Source: an uncultured Lachnospiraceae bacterium (GTDB taxonomy: Bacteria > Bacillota > Clostridia > Lachnospirales > Lachnospiraceae). Taken from it: a stretch of DNA of 64,000 bases. Position 1 is the stretch's first letter; each line of letters begins with the position of its first letter. Positions 1 through 9,735 of the stretch are shown here, in pieces. The notes under the pieces were generated by a model. That model was not told the origin of the DNA and searched no databases. It saw only the letters and a program-made list of their open reading frames with translations. The stretch spans positions 1 to 64,000 of the forward strand of contig CAMKQH010000006.1 of assembly GCA_946414885.1 (NCBI GenBank), given 5' to 3'. The position numbers and the translations under genes are program-made.

Positions 1-1
1 A

Positions 2-64
2 TTAAAATCGATAGATGATAAGATAGCTACCAATTGTAGAGTAAACGATAATTTAGCGGCCTAA
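2..64 (+). CDS. hsdS: HsdS N-terminal half, 3' end only (type I restriction specificity subunit)
   Basis: Only the last 20 codons are in the window. The + frame reads LKSIDDKIATNCRVNDNLAA and stops at 62-64. The SIDDKI...N.R.NDNL pattern is the helix that follows the first target-recognition domain in HsdS subunits, so this is the 3' end of a gene that enters from the left. In a complete HsdS this helix leads into the second recognition domain. Here it stops two codons after a 14-bp repeat (42-55) that recurs inverted at 703-716. The coding frame therefore looks cut by a DNA inversion, not by decay. It may still give a half-subunit; some half-length HsdS proteins work as dimers. Identification rests on a short stretch, but the matching repeat inside the opposite half supports it. 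Confidence 0.72.
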   Translation, partial: LKSIDDKIATNCRVNDNLAA

Positions 65-716
65 ATGTCCAGGTTGGATACATCCAGTTCACCAGACATG
101 AGTTTGGGAAGCAAAGCATCACGCATCGTTGATAATCTACCATTTTCATTAAGATTGATCTCGATTTTTTTGATAATGGGCCATGCAAGATTTGAAAATT
201 GCTTTATTTGTTCCGTATCAGATTTAGGTATGCTTAATGCGCTTATCATCTTCGTTGTTAAGCTCCCTCGAATGCTATTTGAGTTAGAAATAACACGAAG
301 CTCCTCATAACGATTTGCAATATTCCAAAATAGAAATGGCAGGTAATCGCCATTTGCATGCACGACTATGATTGACTGATTAACATATGTTTCGGATAGA
401 AGCATAGAGGTCTGACCTCTGGTATGTCCCTGGCCAGCTGATGCAATAGCAATATCATACTTATTGGCTTTTCGCGTAGATGAATTGGTTATGCCCTCAT
501 CAGTAATAGTTTTTATGGTAGATACTATGAAACGATTAGAGGTTTCACCGGAAGAGAGCCAATAATGATCTCCATTCCAATATGCTTCATTAGCCGTGGA
601 TGGAGTGCCGCCACTGAAGATGTTGTCAGCCATCTCACCCACTGATGTTGTACTCGTGATACCTGCGAACAACTGCTTATAATATGCAGTTAACTGCTCA
701 TATAAATTATCGTTTA
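42..716. repeat. Invertible hsdS segment bounded by 14-bp perfect inverted repeats
   Basis: TAAACGATAATTTA at 42-55 recurs as its exact reverse complement at 703-716. Both copies encode the same HsdS helix residues (NDNL) in the same codon phase, one on each strand. Flipping the segment joins the incoming + strand hsdS to the second recognition domain without a frame change (RVNDNL followed by YEQLTAYYKQLF). This is the known layout of phase-variable type I specificity genes. No recombinase gene is seen in the window, so it would lie to the left or elsewhere. Confidence 0.75.
61..672 (-). CDS. hsdS: Silent HsdS C-terminal half (second target-recognition domain) in inverted orientation
   Basis: The protein carries one target-recognition domain (start near SVGEMADNIFSGGTPST, then WLSSGE) and the usual HsdS ending LLPKLMSGELDVSNLDI. 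The frame stays open upstream past 672 through NDNLYEQLTAYYKQLF, the central conserved helix, as far as a stop at 787-789, but that stretch has no ATG or GTG. The TTG at 672 is the only formal start and sits inside the helix region without a ribosome site. The segment is therefore best read as a silent cassette that supplies the second recognition domain when the flanking repeats invert. It lies head to head with hsdR. HsdS gives the DNA sequence specificity of the HsdMRS complex. Confidence 0.75.
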   Translation of the reverse strand: MFAGITSTTSVGEMADNIFSGGTPSTANEAYWNGDHYWLSSGETSNRFIVSTIKTITDEGITNSSTRKANKYDIAIASAGQGHTRGQTSMLLSETYVNQSIIVVHANGDYLPFLFWNIANRYEELRVISNSNSIRGSLTTKMISALSIPKSDTEQIKQFSNLAWPIIKKIEINLNENGRLSTMRDALLPKLMSGELDVSNLDI

Positions 717-788
717 TACGAGATAGATATAACGGCTCATTGATAAATGAGTAAGCAATAAGAAAATCAGTAAAAAGGAGAGTAAACT

Positions 789-3700
789 ATGTCAGGATTC
801 ATTGAAGCAGATTATGAAAATTCGCTTATTGAGTTATTCCAGAACATGGGCTACCAGTATGTCTATGGTCCGGCTATTGACAGGGATTATAAAGATCCGC
901 TATATGAGGAAATCTTGTTAGATTCGTTATATAGATTGAATCCGTCCTTGCCAGATGCTGCCATACAGGATGCGCTGTATAAGCTGAAGAATTTTGAAAA
1001 TGGCACGATTGTTCAAAAGAATACGGTATTCATGAATTATCTGCAAAATGGCATAGAGGTCAGCTATCACGATAAGGATGAAACCAAATCGGATATTGTG
1101 TACATTGCGGATTATGAGCATGCAGGGAATAACTCTTTTATAGTTGCGAACCAGTGGACATTTATCGAAAACAGTAATAAGCGTCCAGACATTTTGCTTT
1201 TCTTGAATGGACTTCCGGTAGTTCTGATTGAGTTGAAATCTCCCTCCAGGGAGGAGACCGATGCATCGGAGGCGTTTCTGCAGATCAGGAACTATATGCA
1301 GGAGATCCCGTCCATGTTTAACTATAACACCATCTGCGTTATGAGTGACATGTCCATGTCCAAGGCTGGAACCATTACGTCAGGTGAAGATAGGTTCATG
1401 GAATGGAAGACTAAGGACGGAGATTATGAGAATACGCAGTATGCTCAGTTTGACACCTTCTTTGAAGGAATCTTTGAGCGTGAGCGATTCCTCGATATTC
1501 TGAAAAACTTTATATGTTTTAATGTTGAGGGTATCAATTCCTATAAGATTTTGGCAGGATACCATCAGTATTTTGCCGTTCGGAAGGCAATCGAAAGCAC
1601 GAAGCGGGCAGCTGCAGAAGGCGGCGACGGAAAGGGCGGCGTATTTTGGCATACGCAGGGATCTGGAAAGTCCTTATCAATGGTGTTCTATGCGCATCTT
1701 CTTCAGCAGGCGCTTGACAGTCCTACAATAGTTGTTATCACAGATAGAAATGATCTGGATGATCAGCTCTTTTCGCAATTTGCAAGGTGCAGTGATTTCT
1801 TGCGCCAAAAACCGGAGCATGCAACCAGCAGGGATCATCTCATGAAATGGCTTGCTGCCAGAAATGCAAATGGAATCATTTTCACGACGATGCAGAAATT
1901 TGAAGAATCGGCATCAGCGCTTTCTTTAAGAAAAAATATTGTGGTCATGGCTGACGAAGCACACAGAAGCCAGTATGGATTGTCGGAACGAATAAAGATG
2001 GTCACCAATGAAGATGGTGAGCAAGAGGCTAAACGAGTAATAGGTACTGCACGTATTATTCGTGATTGTTTGCCGAATGCTACGTTCATCGGATTTACTG
2101 GAACGCCGGTATCGTCAAAAGATCATAACACTAGAGCCGTATTCGGCGACTATATTGATGTTTATGACATGACGCAGGCTGTAGAGGATGGTGCTACAAG
2201 ACCCGTTTATTATGAAAGCCGTGTCGTAAAGCTCAATTTGGATGAGGAAACTATCAAGCTCATCGATCAGGAATACGACATATTCGAGGCAACCAATCAG
2301 GCAGATGAAGCCGTTATTCAGAAGAGTAAGCAGATGCTTGGCAAGATGGAAGCCATTCTTGGCAACCCACAGACCATTGATTCTCTCGTAAACGACATCT
2401 TGGACCATTACGAGAATTACCGTGCAAACCTGCTTACCGGTAAGGCTATGATCGTTGCATATTCACGTAGCATTGCCATGGATATTTACCATCGCATTCT
2501 TGAACTCAGACCTTCATGGACTGAAAAGATTGCGGTTGTCATGACGGAAAGCAATAAGGACCCGGAAGAGTGGAGAAGCATTATCGGTAACAAGGCTCAT
2601 AAGAATGAACTGGCAAAGAAATTCAAGGATAATGACAGTCCCTTAAAGATCGTTATTGTCGTAGACATGTGGCTGACCGGATTTGATGTTCCGTCGCTTG
2701 CAACGATGTATGTTTACAAACCAATGTCGGGTCATAACCTGATGCAAGCAATCGCAAGAGTAAACCGCGTGTTTAAGGATAAAGAAGGTGGACTTGTAAT
2801 AGATTACGTCGGAATTGCAACTGCACTGAAGCAGGCAATGAACGACTATACGGCTCGTGATAAAAAGAACTACGGTGATACTGACGTGGCCAAGGTTGCG
2901 TATCCTAAGTTCCAGGAAAAACTGGAGGTTTGCCGTGATCTGTTCCATGAATATGATTATAGAGACTTCATGAGAGGCTCGGATCTTGAACGCGCGAAGG
3001 CTATAACGGGGGCCGTAAACTTTGTGGCTGCACCGGATAAAGAAGAACTGCTTAAATCTTTTATCAAGGAAGCCTTCCTGCTTCATCAGGCATTTTCTCT
3101 GTGCTCTTCCCTTACAACGGAAGACGAGAGACTGGAAGCCGCATTCTTTGAAGCAGTCCGTGTTATGGCGGGACGAATTTTGGTTGACGGAGGCAAGAGT
3201 AAACTGTCACTTAAGGAGATTAATGACAGGATTAACAATCTTCTGAAACAGAGCATAAAGAGCGATGGTGTTATCAACCTGTTTGATGGTGTGAAGGAAG
3301 AGTTCTCTCTGTTTGATCCGAAATTTCTTGAAGAGATTTCGAAGATGAAGCAGAAGAACCTAGCGGTCGAATTACTGAAAAAGCTGATTGCAGAACAAGT
3401 GGCACTGTACCGCAGATCAAATGTGGTTAAGTCGGAGAAATTCAGCGAAATGATCCAGCGAGTCATGAATCAATATCTTAATGGTTTGCTAACAAATCAA
3501 CAAGTTATAGATGAATTGATGAAACTGGCAAAAGAGATTCAAAAAAGCAAACAGGCAGGAAATGATCTGGGACTGACGGATGAAGAACTTGCATTTTATG
3601 ATGCGTTGACAAAGCCAGAGGCAATTAAGGATTTCTATGAGAATGCTGAACTTGTAGCTTTGACGAAAGAGTTGACGGAAACATTGCGGAAGAACAAAAC

Positions 3701-3992
3701 CATTGATTGGCAGAAGCGTGAAACGGCCAGGGCCAAGATGCGCATGATGATCAAAAAGCTCCTTAAAAAGTACAAGTATCCGCCTGAGGGTATGGAAGAT
3801 GCTTTGGAAACGGTTATGATTCAGTGTGAGCTGTGGACGGATAACAATGACATGGAAGACCACTACGCTACTTATACATTGGAACGGCGATTTGGAGATA
3901 ACGGAGTTTATCGTTTGTGCGGTGGCATCGAAACTCAGGACATGATGGTGGCTGAGGAAACAACTTATGGGCGGAAGCTTTCTGAAAATTGA
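789..3992 (+). CDS. hsdR: Type I restriction enzyme R subunit (HsdR)
   Basis: HsdR is the ATP-driven translocase and nuclease of the type I restriction complex and cuts unmodified DNA away from the recognition site. At 1067 residues it has normal family length. The N-terminal nuclease shows the PD-(D/E)XK pattern as PDILLFLNGLPVVLIELKSP (about 133-152). The SF2 motor follows with Walker A QGSGKS (about 289), DEAHRS (about 388), the motif GFTGTP and a C-terminal helicase lobe containing TGFDVPSL and QAIARVNR. A ribosome site AAGGAG lies 8 bases before the ATG. With hsdS in the orientation seen here, transcription from the left has to pass through the inverted cassette. hsdM is not in the window and is presumably to the left. 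Confidence 0.95.
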   Translation: MSGFIEADYENSLIELFQNMGYQYVYGPAIDRDYKDPLYEEILLDSLYRLNPSLPDAAIQDALYKLKNFENGTIVQKNTVFMNYLQNGIEVSYHDKDETKSDIVYIADYEHAGNNSFIVANQWTFIENSNKRPDILLFLNGLPVVLIELKSPSREETDASEAFLQIRNYMQEIPSMFNYNTICVMSDMSMSKAGTITSGEDRFMEWKTKDGDYENTQYAQFDTFFEGIFERERFLDILKNFICFNVEGINSYKILAGYHQYFAVRKAIESTKRAAAEGGDGKGGVFWHTQGSGKSLSMVFYAHLLQQALDSPTIVVITDRNDLDDQLFSQFARCSDFLRQKPEHATSRDHLMKWLAARNANGIIFTTMQKFEESASALSLRKNIVVMADEAHRSQYGLSERIKMVTNEDGEQEAKRVIGTARIIRDCLPNATFIGFTGTPVSSKDHNTRAVFGDYIDVYDMTQAVEDGATRPVYYESRVVKLNLDEETIKLIDQEYDIFEATNQADEAVIQKSKQMLGKMEAILGNPQTIDSLVNDILDHYENYRANLLTGKAMIVAYSRSIAMDIYHRILELRPSWTEKIAVVMTESNKDPEEWRSIIGNKAHKNELAKKFKDNDSPLKIVIVVDMWLTGFDVPSLATMYVYKPMSGHNLMQAIARVNRVFKDKEGGLVIDYVGIATALKQAMNDYTARDKKNYGDTDVAKVAYPKFQEKLEVCRDLFHEYDYRDFMRGSDLERAKAITGAVNFVAAPDKEELLKSFIKEAFLLHQAFSLCSSLTTEDERLEAAFFEAVRVMAGRILVDGGKSKLSLKEINDRINNLLKQSIKSDGVINLFDGVKEEFSLFDPKFLEEISKMKQKNLAVELLKKLIAEQVALYRRSNVVKSEKFSEMIQRVMNQYLNGLLTNQQVIDELMKLAKEIQKSKQAGNDLGLTDEELAFYDALTKPEAIKDFYENAELVALTKELTETLRKNKTIDWQKRETARAKMRMMIKKLLKKYKYPPEGMEDALETVMIQCELWTDNNDMEDHYATYTLERRFGDNGVYRLCGGIETQDMMVAEETTYGRKLSEN

Positions 3993-4036
3993 TGAATTTG
4001 GCCATGCAAATAATGTGTTCTTAAGGGGTAATACAT

Positions 4037-7000
4037 ATGAGATGGAGTGATTTGTTCGCCGATGAAATAATACAGGATGCGGTAGGTTACATCAACGATT
4101 ATCAATACAAAGACTTAGTAGTCTCGGACGATGAGCTTAGCGTGACCATTTTGGGCAGAAAAGAGTATAACGTGAAAATCCAGTATAAGGACGGGAGCAT
4201 TGCGGACATGCAGTGCACCTGTCCTTATGGTGCTTCTGGAGTAAAATGTGAGCACATGGCCGCAGCCTGCTTTATGGGCGAGGCGAATAATAAGATGGCA
4301 GAGTCAGTGATCGAAAAGAAAATTGACAACCAAGACATTGTGATGGAACAGGTAAAGACAACGGAACTCGTTGGTGAAACAAGCGGAGCTTATTCCATAA
4401 GTGCGGAAATAAATAATTATTACTGTTACGCATTGCAGCAAAACGGTGGAATCCCGTTAATTAAATACATCGAAGTAAAAAACGGATCAGAAGAGGACAT
4501 TGAAGAAGTCATCATTCACATAGAGACGGATACCGAACTAATTGAACCGCTTTTTAAGGAGATTGACGTAATTACATCCAATGGATCGGAACTGATAAGA
4601 GACATTAACATCGCGGTGCACGGAAATTTCCTTGCTACAATCGAAGAAACATTAAAATGCAATCTGAAGTTGGAATTACTAAAAGACGGACAATGTCTTG
4701 TTGCATGTAATTGCGAAATAACGGTTATGCCATACAATCACTGGCCCGGTGACATTAGATATTCTCCAGAGTTACTGGCTGCATATATTCTGCCTTCGCA
4801 TCCGGAGGTAAAAGCAACATTGAAAAGGGCAGCAATGATTCTAAAGGATCAAACGGGAGATGATTCCCTTGCGGATTATCAAGATGGAACGGTTGAACGA
4901 ATTGTTGAGATATCCAAAGCAATTTACACTGCGATTCAGGAAAAGAACATATCTTACTTGACAGCGCCGCCGAGCTTCGAAGATCAAGGGCAAAAGGTGC
5001 GATTCCCGGATGAGATTATGGAATTCCGCATGGGAACCTGTCTTGACATGACGTTGTTTTATCTAGCATGTCTTGAGGCAGCGGGAATACATGGTCTGTT
5101 TGTGTTTTTAAGGGAACATATTTTTGCCGGCTTATGGCTGAAAAAGGATGGAAGCTTTGGGAGCAGTTGCACAAAGGATGGATCTAAACTGTTAAAAATG
5201 GCATCTGACGGCATTGGTGAAGTGCTTTTTATAGATGCCGTGGCCATGGCGCAAGATATTACTTTTGAAGAGGCCGTGGCACGTGGAAAAGACAACATTA
5301 AGGATCCTGATGATTTTGAGTGTGCCATTGACGTGAAACGTGCGCGACTGAGCGGAGTAAGGCCAATACCATACAGGGTAAAGCGGCAGGAAGGTTATTC
5401 ATTAGTTTTCGAAGATAGAGACATGAGCAAGCTTCGCGGCAGGGATACCATTGAATTAAATCAAGTGGACCTGCTTGATTTTCAAGCACAAAAAAACCAA
5501 GTAACCAAGCTGACGCAGTGGGAACGGAGATTACTTGATGTTTCTACCAGAAATATATTGGTCAATACGAGGGAAAGCAGGGTGGTTGTTTTTATGACTT
5601 CCTCGCCTGCTAAAATAGAAGATGCCCTTGCTGATGAGAGTGAGTTCGTTATAGCTCCCGTTTTGGAAGAAGCAACGGAGCACATTAAGACAAGCGGAAG
5701 AAAGCGAGTTGCAGGTCGTCTTGACATGGGATATGAGAAGCCCATGGTCTTTGAACGCTATGACGAAATCATAGATAAAGACATCGACGGCCATATTCTT
5801 CATACATATTTTCTGGATGAAGCGTCCATGCGCAAGGAACTTAGGAAACTATATAACGACAATAATTCTTCCGTGGAGGAAACAGGAAGTAATGTCATGT
5901 ATCTAGCGCTTGGAATGCTGAAGTGGTCGGAAGACCCTAAGAAAAAGAAATATAATTATTCCCCTGTGATACTGGTTCCAGCAGAAATTATTAATAAATC
6001 AGCGTCAAAGGGATATACGCTAAGAAAGCGTGACAGTGAGACCGTGATCAACATGACCCTTCTGGAAATGTTGAAGGAGCAGTTTGGCATGGATGTGCTG
6101 GGATTGGATGAATTGCCTGAGGATGAACATGGCGTTGACGTAAGCAAGGTATTTGCCATCATGAGAAAAGCCATTATGAACAAGGAAGGCTGGGATGTAG
6201 TGGAATGTTGTGTCCTAGGTAATTTCTCATTTGGCCAGATTGTAATGTGGAATGACGTACACTCACATCCGGAGTTTTTGGAGAATAACAAGGTTGTTAG
6301 GGCACTGATTTCTGGAGAGGCGATGTTGGATAATACTATTCCGGAGATTGTAGAGCGCGACGTGCCATATCTTCCGGTATCAGTAGATGCATCACAGATG
6401 CGTGCAGTTAACATGGCTGCTAATGGAGTAAGCTTTATCCTTCAGGGACCTCCCGGGACAGGAAAATCCCAGACTATAACCGCCATGATCGCCAATGCAC
6501 TGATGAAGGAGAAAAGAGTGCTGTTCGTTGCTGAAAAGCAGGCGGCTCTTGACGTAGTACACAACCGGCTTAAGGAGATTGGCCTTGATGATTTTTGCCT
6601 TGAAATATACTCCAATAAGGCGACGAAACGGAGCGTACTAAACCAGATTGCCAGAAACATGTCTTTGAAGAATCTGGGAATGCATACCGAATATGAGAAA
6701 AAGCTGAAGGAAATAACCGCAAGAAAGGCTGAACTAGATGAATACGTAAAGGTTCTTCATGAACCATTGAAGTGCGGGATGAGTTTAAGACAGCTGATTG
6801 ATGAATACGAAGGGATGCCAAAGGCTTCGAAAAGGATTAGGTTTACGGATGCATTTTTGGAGGAACTTGACGCGGATAAACTTCAGGAACTTAGAATGCT
6901 ATTGGACCAGCTTATAACAGAAGGAAAGAGAATAGGTTATCCTAATGGCTCTAAATTCGATTACATTGGACTCGGGGAATATTCACAAAGCCTTAAAAGA

Positions 7001-9730
7001 AAGCTTGAAGAATCTTTGGATGATTGTACCGAAGCTGTTAAGGCGCTACGCGCAGCTGCGGAACAAGCGGCAGCAAATTATGGCGTTGACTTACCCAAAG
7101 ACTATCTAAATTGGATGGAATTCTTTGAATTGTCCAAGACATTAACATCGTGCGAAGAAGTACCAGGTTTTATTTTAGAGGCTGCTTCTTTGGATGAATT
7201 GTTTGCGGCGCCCAAGGGATATCTTATCGCAAAAAAACAGTTTGAGAATGAAAAGGCATCATTACTTGAAAAGTGGAAAGAAGATTTGTTTTCTGTTAAT
7301 ACGTCGGAATTAGAGGAAAAGTATCAGACAGCGTTAAGTAAGTTTTTTGGAAAAGCTAAAGCAATTCAAGACATATGTGATGACCTTAGTTCCTATTCGA
7401 AAACGGGTAACAGGGTCGAGGACGTTGAAAGCATCATCACGCTTGTAAAGGATTGCCGTAAAAGGGAAGCAACCATAAATGCCATAAGAGATAATCTATC
7501 CAAAGAGTGGAAAAATGTTCTTACGGAAGATTATACTTTGGAGAGGCTTTCAAGCTTTAAGGATGAAGCGGAAACGCAAAGAGAGGTTCTCGGGGAATAT
7601 CTGACCGTCATTGCTGACATTCAAAAAGCTGGGAAAATGGAAGTGGTGCGAGCAGACGCAGAAAAGGTTTTGAGCGCGTTCGACGAACTGAAAACGAAAG
7701 AGCAAGAGATTGACGAATTGCTTGAGATGGTTCCTTACAATCCAACTTCAGATTGGCTGGAAGGGAAAATGGAACGGTTTGAAGAGATTGAGGACAATGC
7801 TGGCAAATTAAGGGATTGGCTCTCTTTTCGTGGCGTGGAAAAGAAATGCATGGAAGCGGGCCTTGATCAGGTGTGCAGGGAATACAAAGCAGGAATGGAT
7901 ACGGATGAGCTTTGCCAGTCATTTTGGGGATCCCTGTACAAAACTCTTATCTGGAATGCAATAGAGAGCTCACCTGCGGCAGATAAGTTTTCGGGAAATG
8001 CATTCAATGAGCGTATTAAAGAGTTTAAGAAGGCAGATGATGAATTTGTTCAGGTAACCAGGGAGGAAATTTTGTATCAGTTGCGCCTTAGAACTCCTTC
8101 AGCCAGGGGCTCGATCGCAAATGGCGTTAACGGGAAAATCATTGCCAAAGCAATTAAGAGTGGAGGAAGAGGTATTACAATCAGGGGACTTTTTGAGCAA
8201 ACTTTTCCTACAATAAACACTTGCTGTCCGTGTATGTTAATGAGCCCTTTGTCCGTGGCGCAATATATACCGCCTAAGAATAATATGTTTGACCTTGTGA
8301 TTTTTGATGAGGCCTCGCAGTTGCCAACGAGCAAGGCAGTTGGAGTAATCGCCCGCGGAAAGAATGCCGTAATCGTCGGTGATCCGAAGCAGATGCCACC
8401 TACCAATTTCTTTACCGGAAAGTACGAAGACATTGAGAATTATGAGTTGGAAGACCTTGAGAGCATATTGGATGACTGCGAGGTGATAGGAATGCCAAAT
8501 ACAAGTCTTAGGTGGCATTATCGCAGTCGCCATGAAAGCTTAATTGCCTTTAGCAACCGCAGTTACTATGAGAATGGCATGTTTACGTTCCCTTCCGTAA
8601 ATGACGCGGAAAAGCGGGTGACTTTAGTTAAGGTAAACGGAAGGAAGAATGGTAACGTAAATGAGAAGGAAGCCAAACGGGTAGTGGAAGACGTGCTTCA
8701 CAGGTACCATGACGAGAACCTGAAAAAGATGTCACTGGGCATTGTCACGTTTAACGTGAGCCAATCGGAATACATCAAGAAATTATTGTTGGAGGAATAT
8801 TCAAAGGATACGGATTTTGAAGCATGGGCGACCACTGGAGAGGAACCGCTTTTTGTAAAGAATCTAGAAAACGTACAGGGAGATGAAAGGGATGTGATTC
8901 TTTTCTCCGTTACTTTCGGACCAGATGAAGAAGGAAGATTTTCCATAAACTTTGGTCCGCTTAACAAAGACGGGGGTTGGCGCAGACTTAACGTTGCAGC
9001 GTCAAGGGCAAAATATGAAATGGTTCTTTTCTCTTCTATGACGAGTACCATGATCGAACAAAAACATCCTTCGTCTGAGGGGGCAAAAGGACTTAGCGCT
9101 TTTCTTAAGTATGCTGAGACGGGAGTGCTTCCCGAGTGCATGGATGAAAACATAAGTGGTACCATGACACAAGGCATCAAGAAAAAGATTTGTGAAGCCA
9201 TTACCAATGCGGGATACCAGGTAAAGACGGATTTGGGGCACTCTGAGTTTAAGATTGACGTGGCCGTGGTAAATCCAGATAATCCTGAGGAATATCTGAT
9301 GGGGATCATGCTTGACGGAGAATCCTATAGGCTGGCTGGGAATACAAGGGATCGCGAGATTGCACAGGCAAGCGTTTTAAAGGGCCTCGGATGGCATTTG
9401 CATAGGGTTTGGACCATGGACTGGTGGGATGACAGCGAGAGGGAAATCAATTTCATCTTGGACGAATTGGAAACCCTAAAGGAAGAATTGAAATCTCAGA
9501 AATCAGAGCATTGGTACCCGGAATCGGAAGAAATTATTTACGAAGAACCGACAAAAACAAAACGAAATACCGAGAAAAAAGGGAAAATGTTAGTGGAGAT
9601 TACGCCAGAGCGTTTTAATCCTGCCATGCCACATACTGACAGCGTGGAAGAGTTGGCTGAATCAAAGCTGATCAGTGACGTCGCGGAAATGATGAAAAGA
9701 AACGAAAAGGCAAATGCGAGAAAGGAGTAG
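4037..9730 (+). CDS. Giant SWIM/transglutaminase-like/DUF4011/SF1 helicase with C-terminal Vsr-like nuclease
   Basis: This 1897-residue protein strings several domains together. A SWIM zinc finger has C60, C62, C71 and H73. A transglutaminase-like stretch around 325-370 has GTCLDMT and REHIFAGLW. DUF4011 starts near 475 (QWERRLLDVSTRN). An SF1 helicase follows with Walker A GPPGTGKSQT near 805, a long helical insertion, Walker B DLVIFDEASQL near 1418 and NVQGDERDV near 1612. The C-terminal part (about 1730-1800, KIDVAVV...GIMLDGESY) resembles MTES_1575/Vsr-type nucleases. DUF4011-helicase-Vsr fusions are known antiphage proteins; the SWIM and transglutaminase-like additions are less usual. 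It is followed 5 bp later by the FtsK-like ATPase, so the two probably act together. The start uses AAGGGG 9 bases upstream. Confidence 0.85.
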   Translation: MRWSDLFADEIIQDAVGYINDYQYKDLVVSDDELSVTILGRKEYNVKIQYKDGSIADMQCTCPYGASGVKCEHMAAACFMGEANNKMAESVIEKKIDNQDIVMEQVKTTELVGETSGAYSISAEINNYYCYALQQNGGIPLIKYIEVKNGSEEDIEEVIIHIETDTELIEPLFKEIDVITSNGSELIRDINIAVHGNFLATIEETLKCNLKLELLKDGQCLVACNCEITVMPYNHWPGDIRYSPELLAAYILPSHPEVKATLKRAAMILKDQTGDDSLADYQDGTVERIVEISKAIYTAIQEKNISYLTAPPSFEDQGQKVRFPDEIMEFRMGTCLDMTLFYLACLEAAGIHGLFVFLREHIFAGLWLKKDGSFGSSCTKDGSKLLKMASDGIGEVLFIDAVAMAQDITFEEAVARGKDNIKDPDDFECAIDVKRARLSGVRPIPYRVKRQEGYSLVFEDRDMSKLRGRDTIELNQVDLLDFQAQKNQVTKLTQWERRLLDVSTRNILVNTRESRVVVFMTSSPAKIEDALADESEFVIAPVLEEATEHIKTSGRKRVAGRLDMGYEKPMVFERYDEIIDKDIDGHILHTYFLDEASMRKELRKLYNDNNSSVEETGSNVMYLALGMLKWSEDPKKKKYNYSPVILVPAEIINKSASKGYTLRKRDSETVINMTLLEMLKEQFGMDVLGLDELPEDEHGVDVSKVFAIMRKAIMNKEGWDVVECCVLGNFSFGQIVMWNDVHSHPEFLENNKVVRALISGEAMLDNTIPEIVERDVPYLPVSVDASQMRAVNMAANGVSFILQGPPGTGKSQTITAMIANALMKEKRVLFVAEKQAALDVVHNRLKEIGLDDFCLEIYSNKATKRSVLNQIARNMSLKNLGMHTEYEKKLKEITARKAELDEYVKVLHEPLKCGMSLRQLIDEYEGMPKASKRIRFTDAFLEELDADKLQELRMLLDQLITEGKRIGYPNGSKFDYIGLGEYSQSLKRKLEESLDDCTEAVKALRAAAEQAAANYGVDLPKDYLNWMEFFELSKTLTSCEEVPGFILEAASLDELFAAPKGYLIAKKQFENEKASLLEKWKEDLFSVNTSELEEKYQTALSKFFGKAKAIQDICDDLSSYSKTGNRVEDVESIITLVKDCRKREATINAIRDNLSKEWKNVLTEDYTLERLSSFKDEAETQREVLGEYLTVIADIQKAGKMEVVRADAEKVLSAFDELKTKEQEIDELLEMVPYNPTSDWLEGKMERFEEIEDNAGKLRDWLSFRGVEKKCMEAGLDQVCREYKAGMDTDELCQSFWGSLYKTLIWNAIESSPAADKFSGNAFNERIKEFKKADDEFVQVTREEILYQLRLRTPSARGSIANGVNGKIIAKAIKSGGRGITIRGLFEQTFPTINTCCPCMLMSPLSVAQYIPPKNNMFDLVIFDEASQLPTSKAVGVIARGKNAVIVGDPKQMPPTNFFTGKYEDIENYELEDLESILDDCEVIGMPNTSLRWHYRSRHESLIAFSNRSYYENGMFTFPSVNDAEKRVTLVKVNGRKNGNVNEKEAKRVVEDVLHRYHDENLKKMSLGIVTFNVSQSEYIKKLLLEEYSKDTDFEAWATTGEEPLFVKNLENVQGDERDVILFSVTFGPDEEGRFSINFGPLNKDGGWRRLNVAASRAKYEMVLFSSMTSTMIEQKHPSSEGAKGLSAFLKYAETGVLPECMDENISGTMTQGIKKKICEAITNAGYQVKTDLGHSEFKIDVAVVNPDNPEEYLMGIMLDGESYRLAGNTRDREIAQASVLKGLGWHLHRVWTMDWWDDSEREINFILDELETLKEELKSQKSEHWYPESEEIIYEEPTKTKRNTEKKGKMLVEITPERFNPAMPHTDSVEELAESKLISDVAEMMKRNEKANARKE

Positions 9731-9735
9731 CAGAC

